DNA from: Roseimicrobium sp. ORNL1 | Lineage (GTDB): Bacteria; Verrucomicrobiota; Verrucomicrobiia; Verrucomicrobiales; Verrucomicrobiaceae | Direction: 5' to 3' | Assembly: GCF_011044495.1 (NCBI RefSeq) | Contig: NZ_CP049143.1 | Location: forward strand, 7,626,001-7,690,000 | DNA: 64,000 nt | Part shown: piece after piece, positions 15,680 to 24,976 of the stretch | How positions within the stretch are numbered: the stretch's first letter is position 1 | How the letters are laid out: each line of letters begins with the position of its first letter | Position numbers and translations under genes: made by a program | Notes under the pieces: generated by a model | The model's database searches: none | The model's input: the letters and a program-made list of their open reading frames with translations, nothing else | Told to the model about the DNA's origin: nothing

Positions 15680-17158
15680 TTACGCCAGCATTCCACGTAG
15701 TAATTTTCCGTGCACATCCGTGAGCCGGAAGTCCCGTCCCTGGAAGCGGAAGGTCAGCTTTTTGTGGTCGATTCCCAAGAGGTGCAGGATGGTCGCGTGA
15801 AGGTCGTGCACGTGGGCCTTGTCCTCCACGGCGTTGAAACCCAGCTCATCAGACTCGCCGAAAGTATGGCCGGCCTTCACGCCGCCGCCCGCGAACCACA
15901 TGGTGAAGGCGTCGATGTGGTGGTTGCGGCCGGTCTTGTCCCGGTTCTCACCCATGGGGGTGCGGCCGAACTCTCCACCCCACACCACGAGGGTGTCCTC
16001 CAGCAGGCCACGGGACTTCAGGTCGCGGATGAGGGCGGCGCAGCCCTGGTCGATTTCGCGGCAACGCGGAGGGAAGTCATCCTCCAGTGTCTCGCCCGGA
16101 CCGCCGTGGCTGTCCCAGTTTGTATGGTATAACTGGACGAACCGCGTGCCGCGCTCGACGAGGCGGCGGGCCAGGAGACAGTTCCTCGCGAAGGAGGGCT
16201 GCAAGGGATCGACCCCGTACATATCCAGCGTGGCCTGGCTCTCACCGCTGATGTCGATGAGGTCCGGCGCACTGGTCTGCATGCGGTAGGCCATCTCGTA
16301 GGAGTTGATGCGGGTCTGGATCTCGGCATCGCCGGTCTCCACGAGGCGGGCGAGGTTCAGATCACGGATGGCATCAATGGCCTTGCGTTGGCTCGCACTG
16401 CTGATCCCGCCGGGCGTGCTGAGATTCAGAATCGGCTCGCCGGTACCACGGAGCGGCACGCCCTGGTAGGTGGTGGGCAGGAAGCCGCTGGCCCAGTTCA
16501 CCGCGCCGCCACGTGGGCCGCGCGGCCCACTCTGCAGCACCACGAAGCCGGGCAAATCGCGCGATTCACTGCCGAGCCCATACGTCACCCAAGCACCCAT
16601 GCTGGGACGGCCAAACTGGCCGCTGCCCGTGTTCATGAAAAGCTTCGCCGGCGCGTGATTGAAAAGCTCCGTGGCGCAGGATTTCACGAAGCACAGGTCA
16701 TCCGCCACGCTCGCGGTATGCGGCAGCAGGTCGCTGACCCACGCGCCGCTCTGGCCGTGCTGTTTGAATTCACGACGCGCGCCGAGCAGCTTCACGCCGT
16801 GGCTGCTGTTCATGAAGGCGAAGCGTTTCCCTTCGATGAAGCTCTGCGGGATGGGCTGGCCGTTGAGTTCTTGAAGCTTCGGCTTGTAGTCGAAGAGCTC
16901 GAGCTGCGACGGACCACCCGCCATGAAGAGGTAGATGACATTCTTCGCGCGTGGCGCTCCATGGGGCTTCTGCGGCGCCAGGGGATCCTGCGGAGAAGGT
17001 GCGGCCTTGGCCTGCTGCTCGGCCATCAGTGAGGCCAGTGCGATGGAGCCGAGGCCCATGGAGCAACGGCTGAAGAAATGACGACGCGTACCGGCCAGCA
17101 GCTTGGCCTGCGTGGTGTGGAGTTGGGAGATGTCGTTCGAAGAAGGCATCAGCATCAT
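15680..17158 (-). CDS. DUF1501 protein (Tat-type secreted, sulfatase-like fold)
   Basis: A 492-residue protein of the DUF1501 family, which has an alkaline-phosphatase/sulfatase-like fold and almost always sits beside a DUF1549/DUF1553 gene, as here. Visible blocks are NVIYLFMAGGPSQLELFDYK near the start, HTNWDSHGGPGETLEDDFP and VVWGGEFGRTPMGEN with the late metal-site-like HDLHATILHLLGID. An N-terminal twin-Arg-like stretch (TRRHFFSRCSMG) and a hydrophobic segment suggest export. The ATG at 17158 overlaps the stop of the upstream gene (ATGA) and is preferred over the longer open frame, which would run into that gene. Biochemical role of the family is not established. Confidence 0.9.
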   Translation of the reverse strand: MMLMPSSNDISQLHTTQAKLLAGTRRHFFSRCSMGLGSIALASLMAEQQAKAAPSPQDPLAPQKPHGAPRAKNVIYLFMAGGPSQLELFDYKPKLQELNGQPIPQSFIEGKRFAFMNSSHGVKLLGARREFKQHGQSGAWVSDLLPHTASVADDLCFVKSCATELFNHAPAKLFMNTGSGQFGRPSMGAWVTYGLGSESRDLPGFVVLQSGPRGPRGGAVNWASGFLPTTYQGVPLRGTGEPILNLSTPGGISSASQRKAIDAIRDLNLARLVETGDAEIQTRINSYEMAYRMQTSAPDLIDISGESQATLDMYGVDPLQPSFARNCLLARRLVERGTRFVQLYHTNWDSHGGPGETLEDDFPPRCREIDQGCAALIRDLKSRGLLEDTLVVWGGEFGRTPMGENRDKTGRNHHIDAFTMWFAGGGVKAGHTFGESDELGFNAVEDKAHVHDLHATILHLLGIDHKKLTFRFQGRDFRLTDVHGKLLRGMLA

Positions 17159-19518
17159 TCGCGGGTGATGGTTTCGTCGAGGTTCAGCAGCACGCGCGCG
17201 GCAGTGAGCGGGTCGAGTTCGGAAAGCGTGGCCAGTTCCTTCGGCGCAGGCTCGCGGGCCACACACAGGCGGAACGCGGCCTGCACGCCTTGGCTTTCCA
17301 CGAGCTTGGCCATGGCTTGGGCGAGCTCGAAGTAGGCCGGGTCATTCAGCATGGTCAGAGCCTGCAGCGGGGTATTGCTGCGGATGCGGCGCGTGCAGGT
17401 GGTGAAGGAATCAGGCGCATCAAACACCGTAAGCGCTGGATGTGGGCTGGCGCGGAAGAAGAAGGTGTACAGGCCGCGGCGGTAGCGGTCCGGCCCCGTG
17501 CTTGTGGGCCACGGGCGCTTCACCTGGCCCACGTTCATCGCGCCCTCAGGCTGCGGCGGGTAGACGGGTGCGCCGCCGAGCTTGGGATTGAGGAGGCCGG
17601 TGATCTTCAGGCAGGCGTCGCGCACCATCTCGGCATCCATGCGCAGGCGACGCTGATAGGAGAGGAGGCGGTTGGTGGGATCCTTGAGCGCCAGATCCTT
17701 TCGCGCGGTTGAGCTACGCTGGTAGGTCTCGCTGGTGACGATGAGCCGGTGCATGTGCTTGAGGTCCCAGCCGCTGTCCATGAACTCGCACGCGAGCCAG
17801 TCGAGCAGCTCGGTGTGCGTGGGCGCGCTGCCCTGGGTGCCGAAGTCATTCTCTGTCTCCACGAGTCCCCGGCCAAAGTACACCTGCCAGACGCGGTTCA
17901 TGATCACGCGGGCGGTGAGCGGATTGTCCCGGCTCACCAGCCAGCGCGCGAGGTCCAGGCGCGTAGGCTGGCGGCTTCCTTCGTGGGCCACCAGCGGATT
18001 GAGCACATGCAGCGTGCCGGGTTTCACGACTTCATCCGGGCGGGTGAAGTCGCCCTTGATGAAGAGGTGGGTCTCGCGCGGCTCCGGCAAGTCTCGCATG
18101 ATGAGTGAGGTGGTCTTCGTGGCCAGTTCCGCCTGCACATCGGTGAGCCGGTCATTCAGGCCCTTGAATTCCGCGTCGTTGAACGCGAATTGGACATAGA
18201 GCAGGCGGTGCTGCGCGGCGCTGCGTTTCTCCGCGGCTGCCGCCAGGGCCTTGCGCGCGTCGGGTTTCAGCTTCTTGCGTGCGGCTTCGCTGAGGGTGGA
18301 CTCCCATTGTGCGATGGCGGGAAGGCGCTCCGGCATCATCGCCTCCAGCTTCTTTTTCAGCTCCGCTTCTTCGCGCTTCAGTCCGGCAATGTCCTTCTTC
18401 GCATCGGGAATCTCCACCGTGGCGGTCTTGGTTCCGCCATGACCGTCCTGTTCCTGGTTGTTGAAGAAGGCGAAGAGCGAGTAGAACTCGCGCTGTGTCA
18501 CCGGATCAAACTTGTGATCGTGGCACTGCGCACACGCGATGGTGAGCCCGAGCCACACCGTGCCCGTGGTGCCCACCCGATCAAACACGGACTCGATGCG
18601 GAACTGTTCCGGATCGATGCCGCCCTCGCCATTCACCTGCGTGTTGCGATGGAACCCGGTGGCCACAAGCTGATCCACGCTCGGCTTTTCCAACAGGTCA
18701 CCCGCCAGTTGCTCGATGGTGAATTCATCGAACGGCATGTTCGCATTGAGCGCCTTCACCACCCAGTCGCGGTAGGGCCAGATGCTGCGTGGCGCATCGA
18801 TGCTGTAGCCGTTGCTGTCCGCATAGCGTGCCTGATCCAGCCACCAGCGGCCCCAGCGCTCGCCATGGTGCGGTGAGGCCAGCAGGCGATCCGCGTACCT
18901 GCCGATGGCGCCGCTGGCATCCTTCGCGAAGTCGGTGGTGAAGGCCTCTACCTCGGAGATGCCAGGCGGCAGTCCGGTAAGGTCGAGCGAAAGGCGGCGT
19001 ACCAGCGTGGTGGCCTCCGCGCGTGGGGAGGGTTTGATGTCCTGCTTCGCGAGCGTGGCGTTGATGAATCCATCAATGGGATGCACCCCCGTGCCCTCGC
19101 GTGCGCCGGACTTCTCCCTTTTGGGAGCTACGAAGGACCAGTGGGTCCATTCGCTCGGCGCCTCGTTCGCCGGGAACTTCGCGCCTTCGTTGATCCACTG
19201 CTGGATGACAGCGATCTGCTCGGGCGCAAGGGGGTTCCGCTTGTACGGCATCTGCGGAATCTCGTCGTGCGTCCCCTGGAGGAGCGTGAGGAGGAGGCTC
19301 TGGTCCGCCTTGCCTGGCGCTACGGCCGGACCGGCGTCGCCCCCTTTGAGGGCTGCTGCGGCAGTGTCCAGTCGCAGGCCCCCCTTGGGATTGGCCGCAC
19401 CGTGGCACTGCACGCATGCGGTGGCGAAGAGCGGCTTCACCTCGCGGACGTAGTCCACCGCTGCCGGGGCGAGTTGCCACGGGGCGAGGCAGGTGAGGAC
19501 GAAGGCGGCTTTCTTCAC
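17155..19518 (-). CDS. PSCyt1-DUF1549-DUF1553 protein with cytochrome c motif
   Basis: A 787-residue secreted protein (signal peptide 1-20). Domain order is the usual one in Planctomycetota and Verrucomicrobiota: a planctomycete-type cytochrome c region with CVQCH (Cys35, Cys38, His39), then DUF1549 (LVRRLSLDLTGLPP, ERWGRWWLDQARYADSNGY, ACAQCHDHKFDP, which holds a second CxxCH), then DUF1553 (LARWLVSRDNPLTARVIMNR and AMNVGQ...TFFFRASPHP regions). Family role is thought to be periplasmic redox or carbohydrate-related, but is unproven. It is translationally coupled (ATGA) to the DUF1501 gene that follows, so the two proteins probably act together. Confidence 0.92.
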   Translation of the reverse strand: MKKAAFVLTCLAPWQLAPAAVDYVREVKPLFATACVQCHGAANPKGGLRLDTAAAALKGGDAGPAVAPGKADQSLLLTLLQGTHDEIPQMPYKRNPLAPEQIAVIQQWINEGAKFPANEAPSEWTHWSFVAPKREKSGAREGTGVHPIDGFINATLAKQDIKPSPRAEATTLVRRLSLDLTGLPPGISEVEAFTTDFAKDASGAIGRYADRLLASPHHGERWGRWWLDQARYADSNGYSIDAPRSIWPYRDWVVKALNANMPFDEFTIEQLAGDLLEKPSVDQLVATGFHRNTQVNGEGGIDPEQFRIESVFDRVGTTGTVWLGLTIACAQCHDHKFDPVTQREFYSLFAFFNNQEQDGHGGTKTATVEIPDAKKDIAGLKREEAELKKKLEAMMPERLPAIAQWESTLSEAARKKLKPDARKALAAAAEKRSAAQHRLLYVQFAFNDAEFKGLNDRLTDVQAELATKTTSLIMRDLPEPRETHLFIKGDFTRPDEVVKPGTLHVLNPLVAHEGSRQPTRLDLARWLVSRDNPLTARVIMNRVWQVYFGRGLVETENDFGTQGSAPTHTELLDWLACEFMDSGWDLKHMHRLIVTSETYQRSSTARKDLALKDPTNRLLSYQRRLRMDAEMVRDACLKITGLLNPKLGGAPVYPPQPEGAMNVGQVKRPWPTSTGPDRYRRGLYTFFFRASPHPALTVFDAPDSFTTCTRRIRSNTPLQALTMLNDPAYFELAQAMAKLVESQGVQAAFRLCVAREPAPKELATLSELDPLTAARVLLNLDETITRE

Positions 19519-19697
19519 GGTTTCTGCAACAGGGGATCGGTGATGGGAGGAGAATACGCGGCTTCGACTTGCAGCTTTCCCCGTTCTGACGTTCTGGGGA
19601 CGTGTGTGCGGAAACCGCCCCTTGCATTTTGAACGAACCTGTCAATCCATTGTCACTGTTCGCGCTCAATAGACATCTCTCATCAAGTATCCGAACC

Positions 19698-20783
19698 ATG
19701 AAAACACTCCGTCTACTCCCTCTGTTGGTGTTGTCTCTGGCGACCGTTCAGGCGCAGGAGCTGGAAAAAATTTCCCAGCCCGGTGCGATCAACGGCACAG
19801 TGAACATCACTTTCAACACCCGGACGCGCCTGACCGATGATGGGAAGCCACAGAAGGGCGCGAAGGACGTGTATGAGACCGCTCTCACGGTCGGAAAGAC
19901 CACCGAGTTCAAGGGCAAGGTGGAACGCCAGCCGCTGATCACGAGCAAGATTCTCGGCAGCGTGGAGCAACCCGGCCAGTACTTCTACTCGCTGGATCTC
20001 GGTGTCATCAATCCCACGAACATGACCCAGAGGAAGACCGTCGGGAAGTGGGTGGGCACCGTGCCCATCGGCGCGGACGGTACCTATGAGCTCACCGGCG
20101 CGGACGACAGCAAGCACCGCATCAGCATTGATGCCATCGGCAAGGCTCCTGCTTTCACCGACAACTTCGGTGGCCGTCTCTACGGCAAGGGCAAGAAGAC
20201 CGGTGGCGCCATGTCCTATGTGCGTCGTCTCCAGGGCAAGGAAGTGAAGATCGAAGTGAAGAACGTGGACCCCATGCGCTTCGAGAACGTGGTGCTCGCC
20301 GCCGGCCCGGCCCAGAGCTACCCGAAGTGCACCGTGAACGGCAACCTCGACTTCGACTACGAAACCGGCAACTGGCTGACCAACGGCATCCGCTTCCACT
20401 ACTCGCTCAATGGCAAGGAATATGACGACGTAGTGACCGGCTCCATCAAGTGGGTGGAAGATCCGAACCGCGCCTCGAACGGCAAGGGCCAGTACGAGTT
20501 CAACCTCCGCTGGAACGAAGACAAGAACAAGCCTGCCAGCACCGAGGCGGATGCCTTCAAAGCCGCCAACGACGAAGAGGCCTTCTTCACCGTGGACAAC
20601 AGCGTGCCCTCCCTCACCGGTACGGTGGCGTATGTCGACACCATGGCCAAGGTGGGCGGCGAGGACTCCGTGACCGCGAGCAAGATCACCTACCAGCTCG
20701 ATGCCAACCAGCTCACCAAGCAGCAGGTGATGAACTTCCTGAAGGTGTGGCTCATCGGCATTGGACCCACGAACGACGAATAA
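19698..20783 (+). CDS. Secreted protein of unknown function, beta-rich
   Basis: A 361-residue protein with a clear signal peptide (1-19, ending VQAQ). No family is recognised. The mature part looks all-beta, with many Gly/Asp/Asn turns and alternating strands (for example GTVNITFNTRTRL near the start), only a few cysteines, and a C-terminal helical stretch (NQLTKQQVMNFLKVWLIGIG). The ATG at 19698 begins the signal peptide; in-frame codons upstream are not protein-like. It is monocistronic: the 179-base divergent gap to the PSCyt gene holds its promoter and a strong terminator follows 32 bases after the stop. An isolated unit of this kind suggests a well-expressed cell-envelope protein, but this is inference. 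Confidence 0.75.
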   Translation: MKTLRLLPLLVLSLATVQAQELEKISQPGAINGTVNITFNTRTRLTDDGKPQKGAKDVYETALTVGKTTEFKGKVERQPLITSKILGSVEQPGQYFYSLDLGVINPTNMTQRKTVGKWVGTVPIGADGTYELTGADDSKHRISIDAIGKAPAFTDNFGGRLYGKGKKTGGAMSYVRRLQGKEVKIEVKNVDPMRFENVVLAAGPAQSYPKCTVNGNLDFDYETGNWLTNGIRFHYSLNGKEYDDVVTGSIKWVEDPNRASNGKGQYEFNLRWNEDKNKPASTEADAFKAANDEEAFFTVDNSVPSLTGTVAYVDTMAKVGGEDSVTASKITYQLDANQLTKQQVMNFLKVWLIGIGPTNDE

Positions 20784-20815
20784 CGCTCCCGTCGCAGCAA
20801 AGACTTGTATCTGCA

Positions 20816-20853
20816 GGCGTGGTCTCCATGGTGGGACCACGCCCCTCTTTTGC
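20816..20853 (+). terminator. Strong intrinsic terminator
   Basis: GGCGTGGTC (20816-20824) pairs perfectly with GACCACGCC (20835-20843) around a 10-base loop, then CCTCTTTT. It separates the unknown secreted gene from the amine oxidase gene. Confidence 0.9.
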
Positions 20854-20903
20854 CTCCGTCACGTCACAGTCGACCTCCCTTTTCACAATAGCTCTCCACA
20901 TCC

Positions 20904-22460
20904 ATGAAATCCGGCCGCACTCCCCTTTTCCGCGCCCTCATGCGCGCCATGCGCAACTCCGCCGTGCCTACGCAGACACGGCGTGACTTTCTCCGCCTGA
21001 CCAGTGCCACGAGTGCCTCCGTTGCTCTGGGTGCCGTGGGCTTGCGCGCGCAGGACGAGGCCAAGCCGACCAAGAAAATCGAGGGCCCTGTCGCCATCGT
21101 CGGTGGTGGCATCGCGGGTCTCACCGCCGCCTACCGCTTGATGAAGGCGGGTGTGGAAGTGCACCTGTATGAGGCGCTCGATCGTTTCGGTGGCCGCATG
21201 TGGACGAAGCGTGACTTCAACAAGGAAGGCATGTTCGTGGAGCTTGGCGGCGAGTTGGTGGACTCCAACCACGAGGATCTCATCGCACTGGCGAAGGAAC
21301 TCGGCGTGGAGTTGCAAAACCTGAAGGAGGGCGATGCCGGTCTCGACTTCTACCACTTCGGCGGGAAGATCTACACCGACCACGATGTCATCGCCGCCTT
21401 CGGCCCGCTCTCGAAGCGCATCGCCGCGGATGCCGAGGGCATCTACGATGACAAGGAGGAGTTCACCGCGAAGGCGCGCCAGTTCGACAACATCAGCCTC
21501 AAGGACTATCTCAATCAAATCGGCGGCGGCGCAGACCGCTGGCTGCTCCAGATGCTGGAGGTGGCCTATGTGCCCGAGTACGGCATTGATGCGGATCAGC
21601 AATCCGCGCTGAATCTGATCGACTTCATCAATCCGGACACCAGCAATGGCTTTCAGGTCTTCGGCCCCAGCGATGAAGCCTTCCGCGTGCGCGGTGGCAA
21701 TGACACGCTGCCCACGGCGGTGCATCGTGAAATCCAGCGCACTGTGAAGTGTAATGGCGGCCACCGCCTGGTGAAGATCGCGGAGGACGGCAGCAAGATC
21801 AAACTGAGCTTCGCCACCGAGTCCAAGCTGGTCACGCCCTCTTATGCGAACGTCATCATGGCACTGCCTTTCACCATCCTGCGTGGCATTGAAGGTGTGT
21901 CGGCTCTCAAGCTGAGCGAGGACAAGCAGAAGGCCATCAAGGAAATGGGCTACGGCACCAACCTGAAGGTGATGTATGGCTTCTCCGAAAAGGTGTGGCG
22001 CAAGCCCGCTGGTGGCCGCGACTTTTTCTGCAACGGCGCCGTGTATTCCGACAAGCCCTTCCAGACCGCGTGGGAAACCAGCCGTGGTCAGGCGGGTGAA
22101 AGCGCCATCATCACGAACTTCATGGGCGGCTCGCTCGGCGCGCAGTTCAGCGCGGAGCGGCTGGACAAGTTCGTCTCCGAGTTCGATGAGATCTTCCCCG
22201 GCGTGAAAGCCAAGATCGATGGCAACCGCACCATGATGAACTGGCCGAGCATCAAGACCATGAAGGGCAGCTACTCCTGCCCGAAGGTGGGCCAGTACAC
22301 CTGGGTCTACGGCGCAGCGGCTTCACCCGAGCTGGATGGACATCTGCTCTTTGCCGGCGAGCACACCAGCGGCGAGTCTCCGGGCTTCATGAACGGCGGC
22401 GTGGAAACCGGCAATCGCGCTTCGAACGAGCTGCTGGGGATTGAGAAGAGGGCGGAGTAG
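20904..22460 (+). CDS. Tat-exported FAD-dependent amine oxidase family protein
   Basis: A 518-residue flavoprotein of the monoamine-oxidase superfamily. A Tat signal (TRRDFLRLTSATSASVAL, about residues 29-46) implies export with bound cofactor. The FAD site is AIVGGGIAGLTAAYRLMKAG near 64-83, with the downstream RFGGRMWT typical of amine oxidases, and the C-terminal FAD contact FAGEHTSGESPGFMNGGVETG. Substrate is likely an amine, but the superfamily also includes phytoene desaturase-like and other oxidases. An internal ATG 39 bases further (MRAMRNS) would still keep the twin arginines, so the exact start is uncertain. It is flanked by terminators on both sides, so it is a single-gene unit. 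Confidence 0.88.
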   Translation: MKSGRTPLFRALMRAMRNSAVPTQTRRDFLRLTSATSASVALGAVGLRAQDEAKPTKKIEGPVAIVGGGIAGLTAAYRLMKAGVEVHLYEALDRFGGRMWTKRDFNKEGMFVELGGELVDSNHEDLIALAKELGVELQNLKEGDAGLDFYHFGGKIYTDHDVIAAFGPLSKRIAADAEGIYDDKEEFTAKARQFDNISLKDYLNQIGGGADRWLLQMLEVAYVPEYGIDADQQSALNLIDFINPDTSNGFQVFGPSDEAFRVRGGNDTLPTAVHREIQRTVKCNGGHRLVKIAEDGSKIKLSFATESKLVTPSYANVIMALPFTILRGIEGVSALKLSEDKQKAIKEMGYGTNLKVMYGFSEKVWRKPAGGRDFFCNGAVYSDKPFQTAWETSRGQAGESAIITNFMGGSLGAQFSAERLDKFVSEFDEIFPGVKAKIDGNRTMMNWPSIKTMKGSYSCPKVGQYTWVYGAAASPELDGHLLFAGEHTSGESPGFMNGGVETGNRASNELLGIEKRAE

Positions 22461-22498
22461 TTTGTGAGGTAGAAGCGCTCGCGCGAGAAAGATATTCG

Positions 22499-22530
22499 GC
22501 CGCCATGCCCTGTGGGTATGGCGGCTTTTT
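22499..22530 (+). terminator. Intrinsic terminator of the amine oxidase gene
   Basis: GCCGCCAT (22499-22506) pairs with ATGGCGGC (22518-22525), loop of 11, followed by TTTTT. It begins 39 bases after the stop. Confidence 0.92.
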
Positions 22531-22727
22531 GTTGGAGTGGGATGGAGGTGGGAAGCACTTGGGGTAAGGTTGGACGCTGGGCGAGTAGTACCCCATGGGG
22601 CAGGAGTGCTCATACGCATTGGCCCAAATGAGAGCGTGCCGAAGACTCCGTTGGGCGAGCACGTGCCTTTCGCAGTGGGCTATGAGACACAGTCAAAGCA
22701 GTTCTGCGGACTACGCCTTTCAAGTCA

Positions 22728-22910
22728 AACGCCCTTCCACCAAAGATGCGGTAGGGATGCGCTCCTGCGTGTCCCACTTTAGGTGGGCGGAGGGGGTGCG
22801 GAGTTGCGGCACGAAACGGCCTCGCCACGTGGCATCCCCCTCCCCCTCCGCCCGCCATCTACGGACGCGCAGGAGCGCATCCCTACCGTCCCATTTTGTG
22901 GAAGGGCGTT
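22728..22910. repeat. Family C: 183-base inverted-repeat element
   Basis: The termini AACGCCCTTCCAC (22728-22740) and GTGGAAGGGCGTT (22898-22910) are exact inverted copies. Further in, 21 bases (22749-22769) are the exact reverse complement of 22868-22888. A third imperfect pair lies around the centre (GGGCGGAGGGGG against CCCCCTCCGCCC). The whole element could fold into one long cruciform or hairpin. No coding frame inside; MITE-like in shape. Confidence 0.82.
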
Positions 22911-23024
22911 CAGATGCAGAGTCCATGGTGCCTCAGGGGCTCGAGAGGCTGTTCGTTGCGACGCGCTCTACCTTCCCCTGAGCGTGATGTAGACACGAGG
23001 CCTCCCCCATGGCAGCCTCGTAGC

Positions 23025-24572
23025 ATGCGTGTGAAGGCCCTATTCGCCTCGTTCCTGTCTCTCCTGTCCTGGAGCCTTGGGCCTATCGCTCGTGCTCAAG
23101 ATTCGGCAGCGGACTCACCCACCCTCAAGCTCACGGTAAAGGCTGACTACGTTGCCCTGCGCATCACCGGCACCACCAACATCACCGCGAACGCCTGGCA
23201 GTGGCGCGTGCTCCCCGGCGGACCGGAAGACCAGATCGCATGGAGTCATTTTGATCCACCAAACGCCACGGGCACCTTCAAACTCGCTACACCCATGCCC
23301 GCGGGTGGGTGGTACCGCGTGGAAGTCCGCGCGCTGGAGGGTGAGAAGGTCATCAAAGAAACTGGCGTCACACGGCCTGAGCCCACGGCGTTCATCCATG
23401 TAACACCGGACCGCATCGCCGCGCTGCCGGATGCGGAGCGTGCGGCGTGGACGGCTTATGTAACGCTCTCCCGCGAACACGAGCATCGTGATCACGAAAC
23501 GCTTGCGGGGGAATGCCGCGGGACCCGTGCCCCTGTTTCCAAGATCGCTCCCACCGATGGAGCACGGTTCATCTGCCCCACCAAGGTGGAGGCTGCGTAT
23601 TTCGCGAGTGCGGAAGCGGGCACACTGGCGACCACCATCCTCAGCTATCAGACACCCTCTGGCGCGTGGTCCAAGGCAGTGGACTACACCAAAGGTGTAC
23701 GCGCACCCGGCACGCACTGGACCACGCAGAGCGAAGCCGGCTGGCACTACTGCGGCACGCTGGATAATTATAGCACCACGGAGCAGATCGAGTTTCTCGC
23801 GCGGGTGCATCAGGTCACGAAGCGCGAGGACTGTCGCGCCGGAGCGTTGCGCGGATTGGAGTGGTTGTTGTCCGCGCAGTTTCCGAATGGCGGCTGGCCG
23901 CAGGTGTATCCGCTGGAGTCGGGCTATCATGAAGCCATCACGCTCAATGACGATGCCATGCTGCATGCGGTGGAACTGCTGCTTTCCGTAAGTACCGCGA
24001 AGGAACCCTATGGCTTCTGCGATGAAGCGTTGCGGAAACGCGCCAGCGACTCATATGCACGTGGCATCCAGTGCCTCTTGAACTGTCAGGTGAACGTGAA
24101 GGGCAAGCCAACCGTATGGTGCGCCCAGCATCATCCCATTACGTTGGCGCCAGTGGCTGCCCGTCTGAAGGAACCCGTATCACTCAGCGGAGCCGAGAGC
24201 GCGAATCTGCTGAAGTTCCTCATGCGGGATGGCCCGACGACGGCGGCCGTGCGTTCCGCGGTGGAGAATGCGATCGCATGGCTGGATGCCCATCGCATCA
24301 CGGACCTGCGCAAGGCGACGAATGCCGACGGCAAGACAGATTATGTGAAGGACCCCGCTTCCACGGAAGTGCTCTGGGCGCGCTTCTACGATGTGGAGAG
24401 TGGCGAACCTATCTTCGCGGGTGGCCAGGATGGGATTGTCTACAAGACGTACCACGACATGGCCGAGCACAACAAGGTGACGTATGATTACTTCACCACG
24501 AAGCCGGCGGATATTGTGGGGAAGGAGCGGGAGCGGTGGGAGAAGAGGCTGGAGAAGGTGGGGAAGAAGTAG
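23025..24572 (+). CDS. Pectate lyase, polysaccharide lyase family 10
   Basis: A 515-residue secreted protein (signal peptide 1-25, ending IARAQ). Residues about 30-130 form a beta-rich accessory domain. From about 204 on, the toroid domain of PL10 is seen: TPSGAWSKAVDYTKG, TLDNYSTTEQIEFLARV, FPNGGWPQVYPLESGYHEAI with NDDAM, and WCAQHHPITLAPVAARLKE. PL10 enzymes cleave polygalacturonate by beta-elimination with calcium, using an Arg and metal-binding Asp residues that fall in these blocks. The start at 23025 begins the signal peptide; the open frame upstream runs through the inverted repeat. Together with the neighbouring esterases it points to plant-polymer use. Confidence 0.9.
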   Translation: MRVKALFASFLSLLSWSLGPIARAQDSAADSPTLKLTVKADYVALRITGTTNITANAWQWRVLPGGPEDQIAWSHFDPPNATGTFKLATPMPAGGWYRVEVRALEGEKVIKETGVTRPEPTAFIHVTPDRIAALPDAERAAWTAYVTLSREHEHRDHETLAGECRGTRAPVSKIAPTDGARFICPTKVEAAYFASAEAGTLATTILSYQTPSGAWSKAVDYTKGVRAPGTHWTTQSEAGWHYCGTLDNYSTTEQIEFLARVHQVTKREDCRAGALRGLEWLLSAQFPNGGWPQVYPLESGYHEAITLNDDAMLHAVELLLSVSTAKEPYGFCDEALRKRASDSYARGIQCLLNCQVNVKGKPTVWCAQHHPITLAPVAARLKEPVSLSGAESANLLKFLMRDGPTTAAVRSAVENAIAWLDAHRITDLRKATNADGKTDYVKDPASTEVLWARFYDVESGEPIFAGGQDGIVYKTYHDMAEHNKVTYDYFTTKPADIVGKERERWEKRLEKVGKK

Positions 24573-24976
24573 TATGGGGCGTCAGGTCAACAGGACTGCG
24601 TGATATCATAGAGAAAGGAGATTCACCCGAATGATCCGGATGCTGTGACGCGCAGCGTCCTTGGACTGCGCGCACCCCTGCTGCCGCTTTGAAGAGTCCA
24701 CAGCCTGCTGTGGCGATCGTGACACTTGCTCGCAGGGTGATGCGTCCAGAGAAGCTTGGCGACTTCGTCGCGGTGAAGCGTGCAGCAGGCTGCACTTGAG
24801 GAAGGCGGCAGCAGGGCTGCACGCAGTCCAAGGCCTTCGGCACCTCTTCTGTATCCTTAACCTGACGTTCATGCGCGAAGCGGGACCAAGGTGTCGGTCG
24901 CAATACACTCCATCATTCTGTGGGGATGCAGCCAGTGACTTGGCGAGTCGATAGAGACCACGCATCTTCCTTTACA
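24573..24976. other. 404-base gap between pectate lyase and recQ, mostly one inverted repeat
   Basis: The two flanking genes converge here. The family D element (24659-24833) fills the middle; the remaining 86 and 143 bases on its sides show no gene and no clear terminator with a T run. Confidence 0.7.
24659..24833. repeat. Family D: 175-base inverted-repeat element
   Basis: The ends CCTTGGACTGCG (24659-24670) and CGCAGTCCAAGG (24822-24833) are exact inverted copies. The arms extend about 52 bases with several mismatches, including CCCTGCTGCCGC against GCGGCAGCAGGG. The centre carries a small hairpin, GCGAC-TTC-GTCGC. Confidence 0.8.

Larger units (their letters stand above)
22461..23024. 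other. 564-base intergenic region with terminator and large inverted repeat
   Basis: It holds the amine oxidase terminator (22499-22530) and the family C inverted repeat (22728-22910). The stretch 22531-22727 shows nothing recognisable, and 22911-23024 probably carries the pectate lyase promoter. Open frames through the repeat on both strands have no protein-like composition. Confidence 0.7.

Noticed and set aside
22595-22981. 128-codon frame through the family C inverted repeat
   Set aside because: It is created by the repeat arms, is rich in Arg and Ser, and has no conserved motif.
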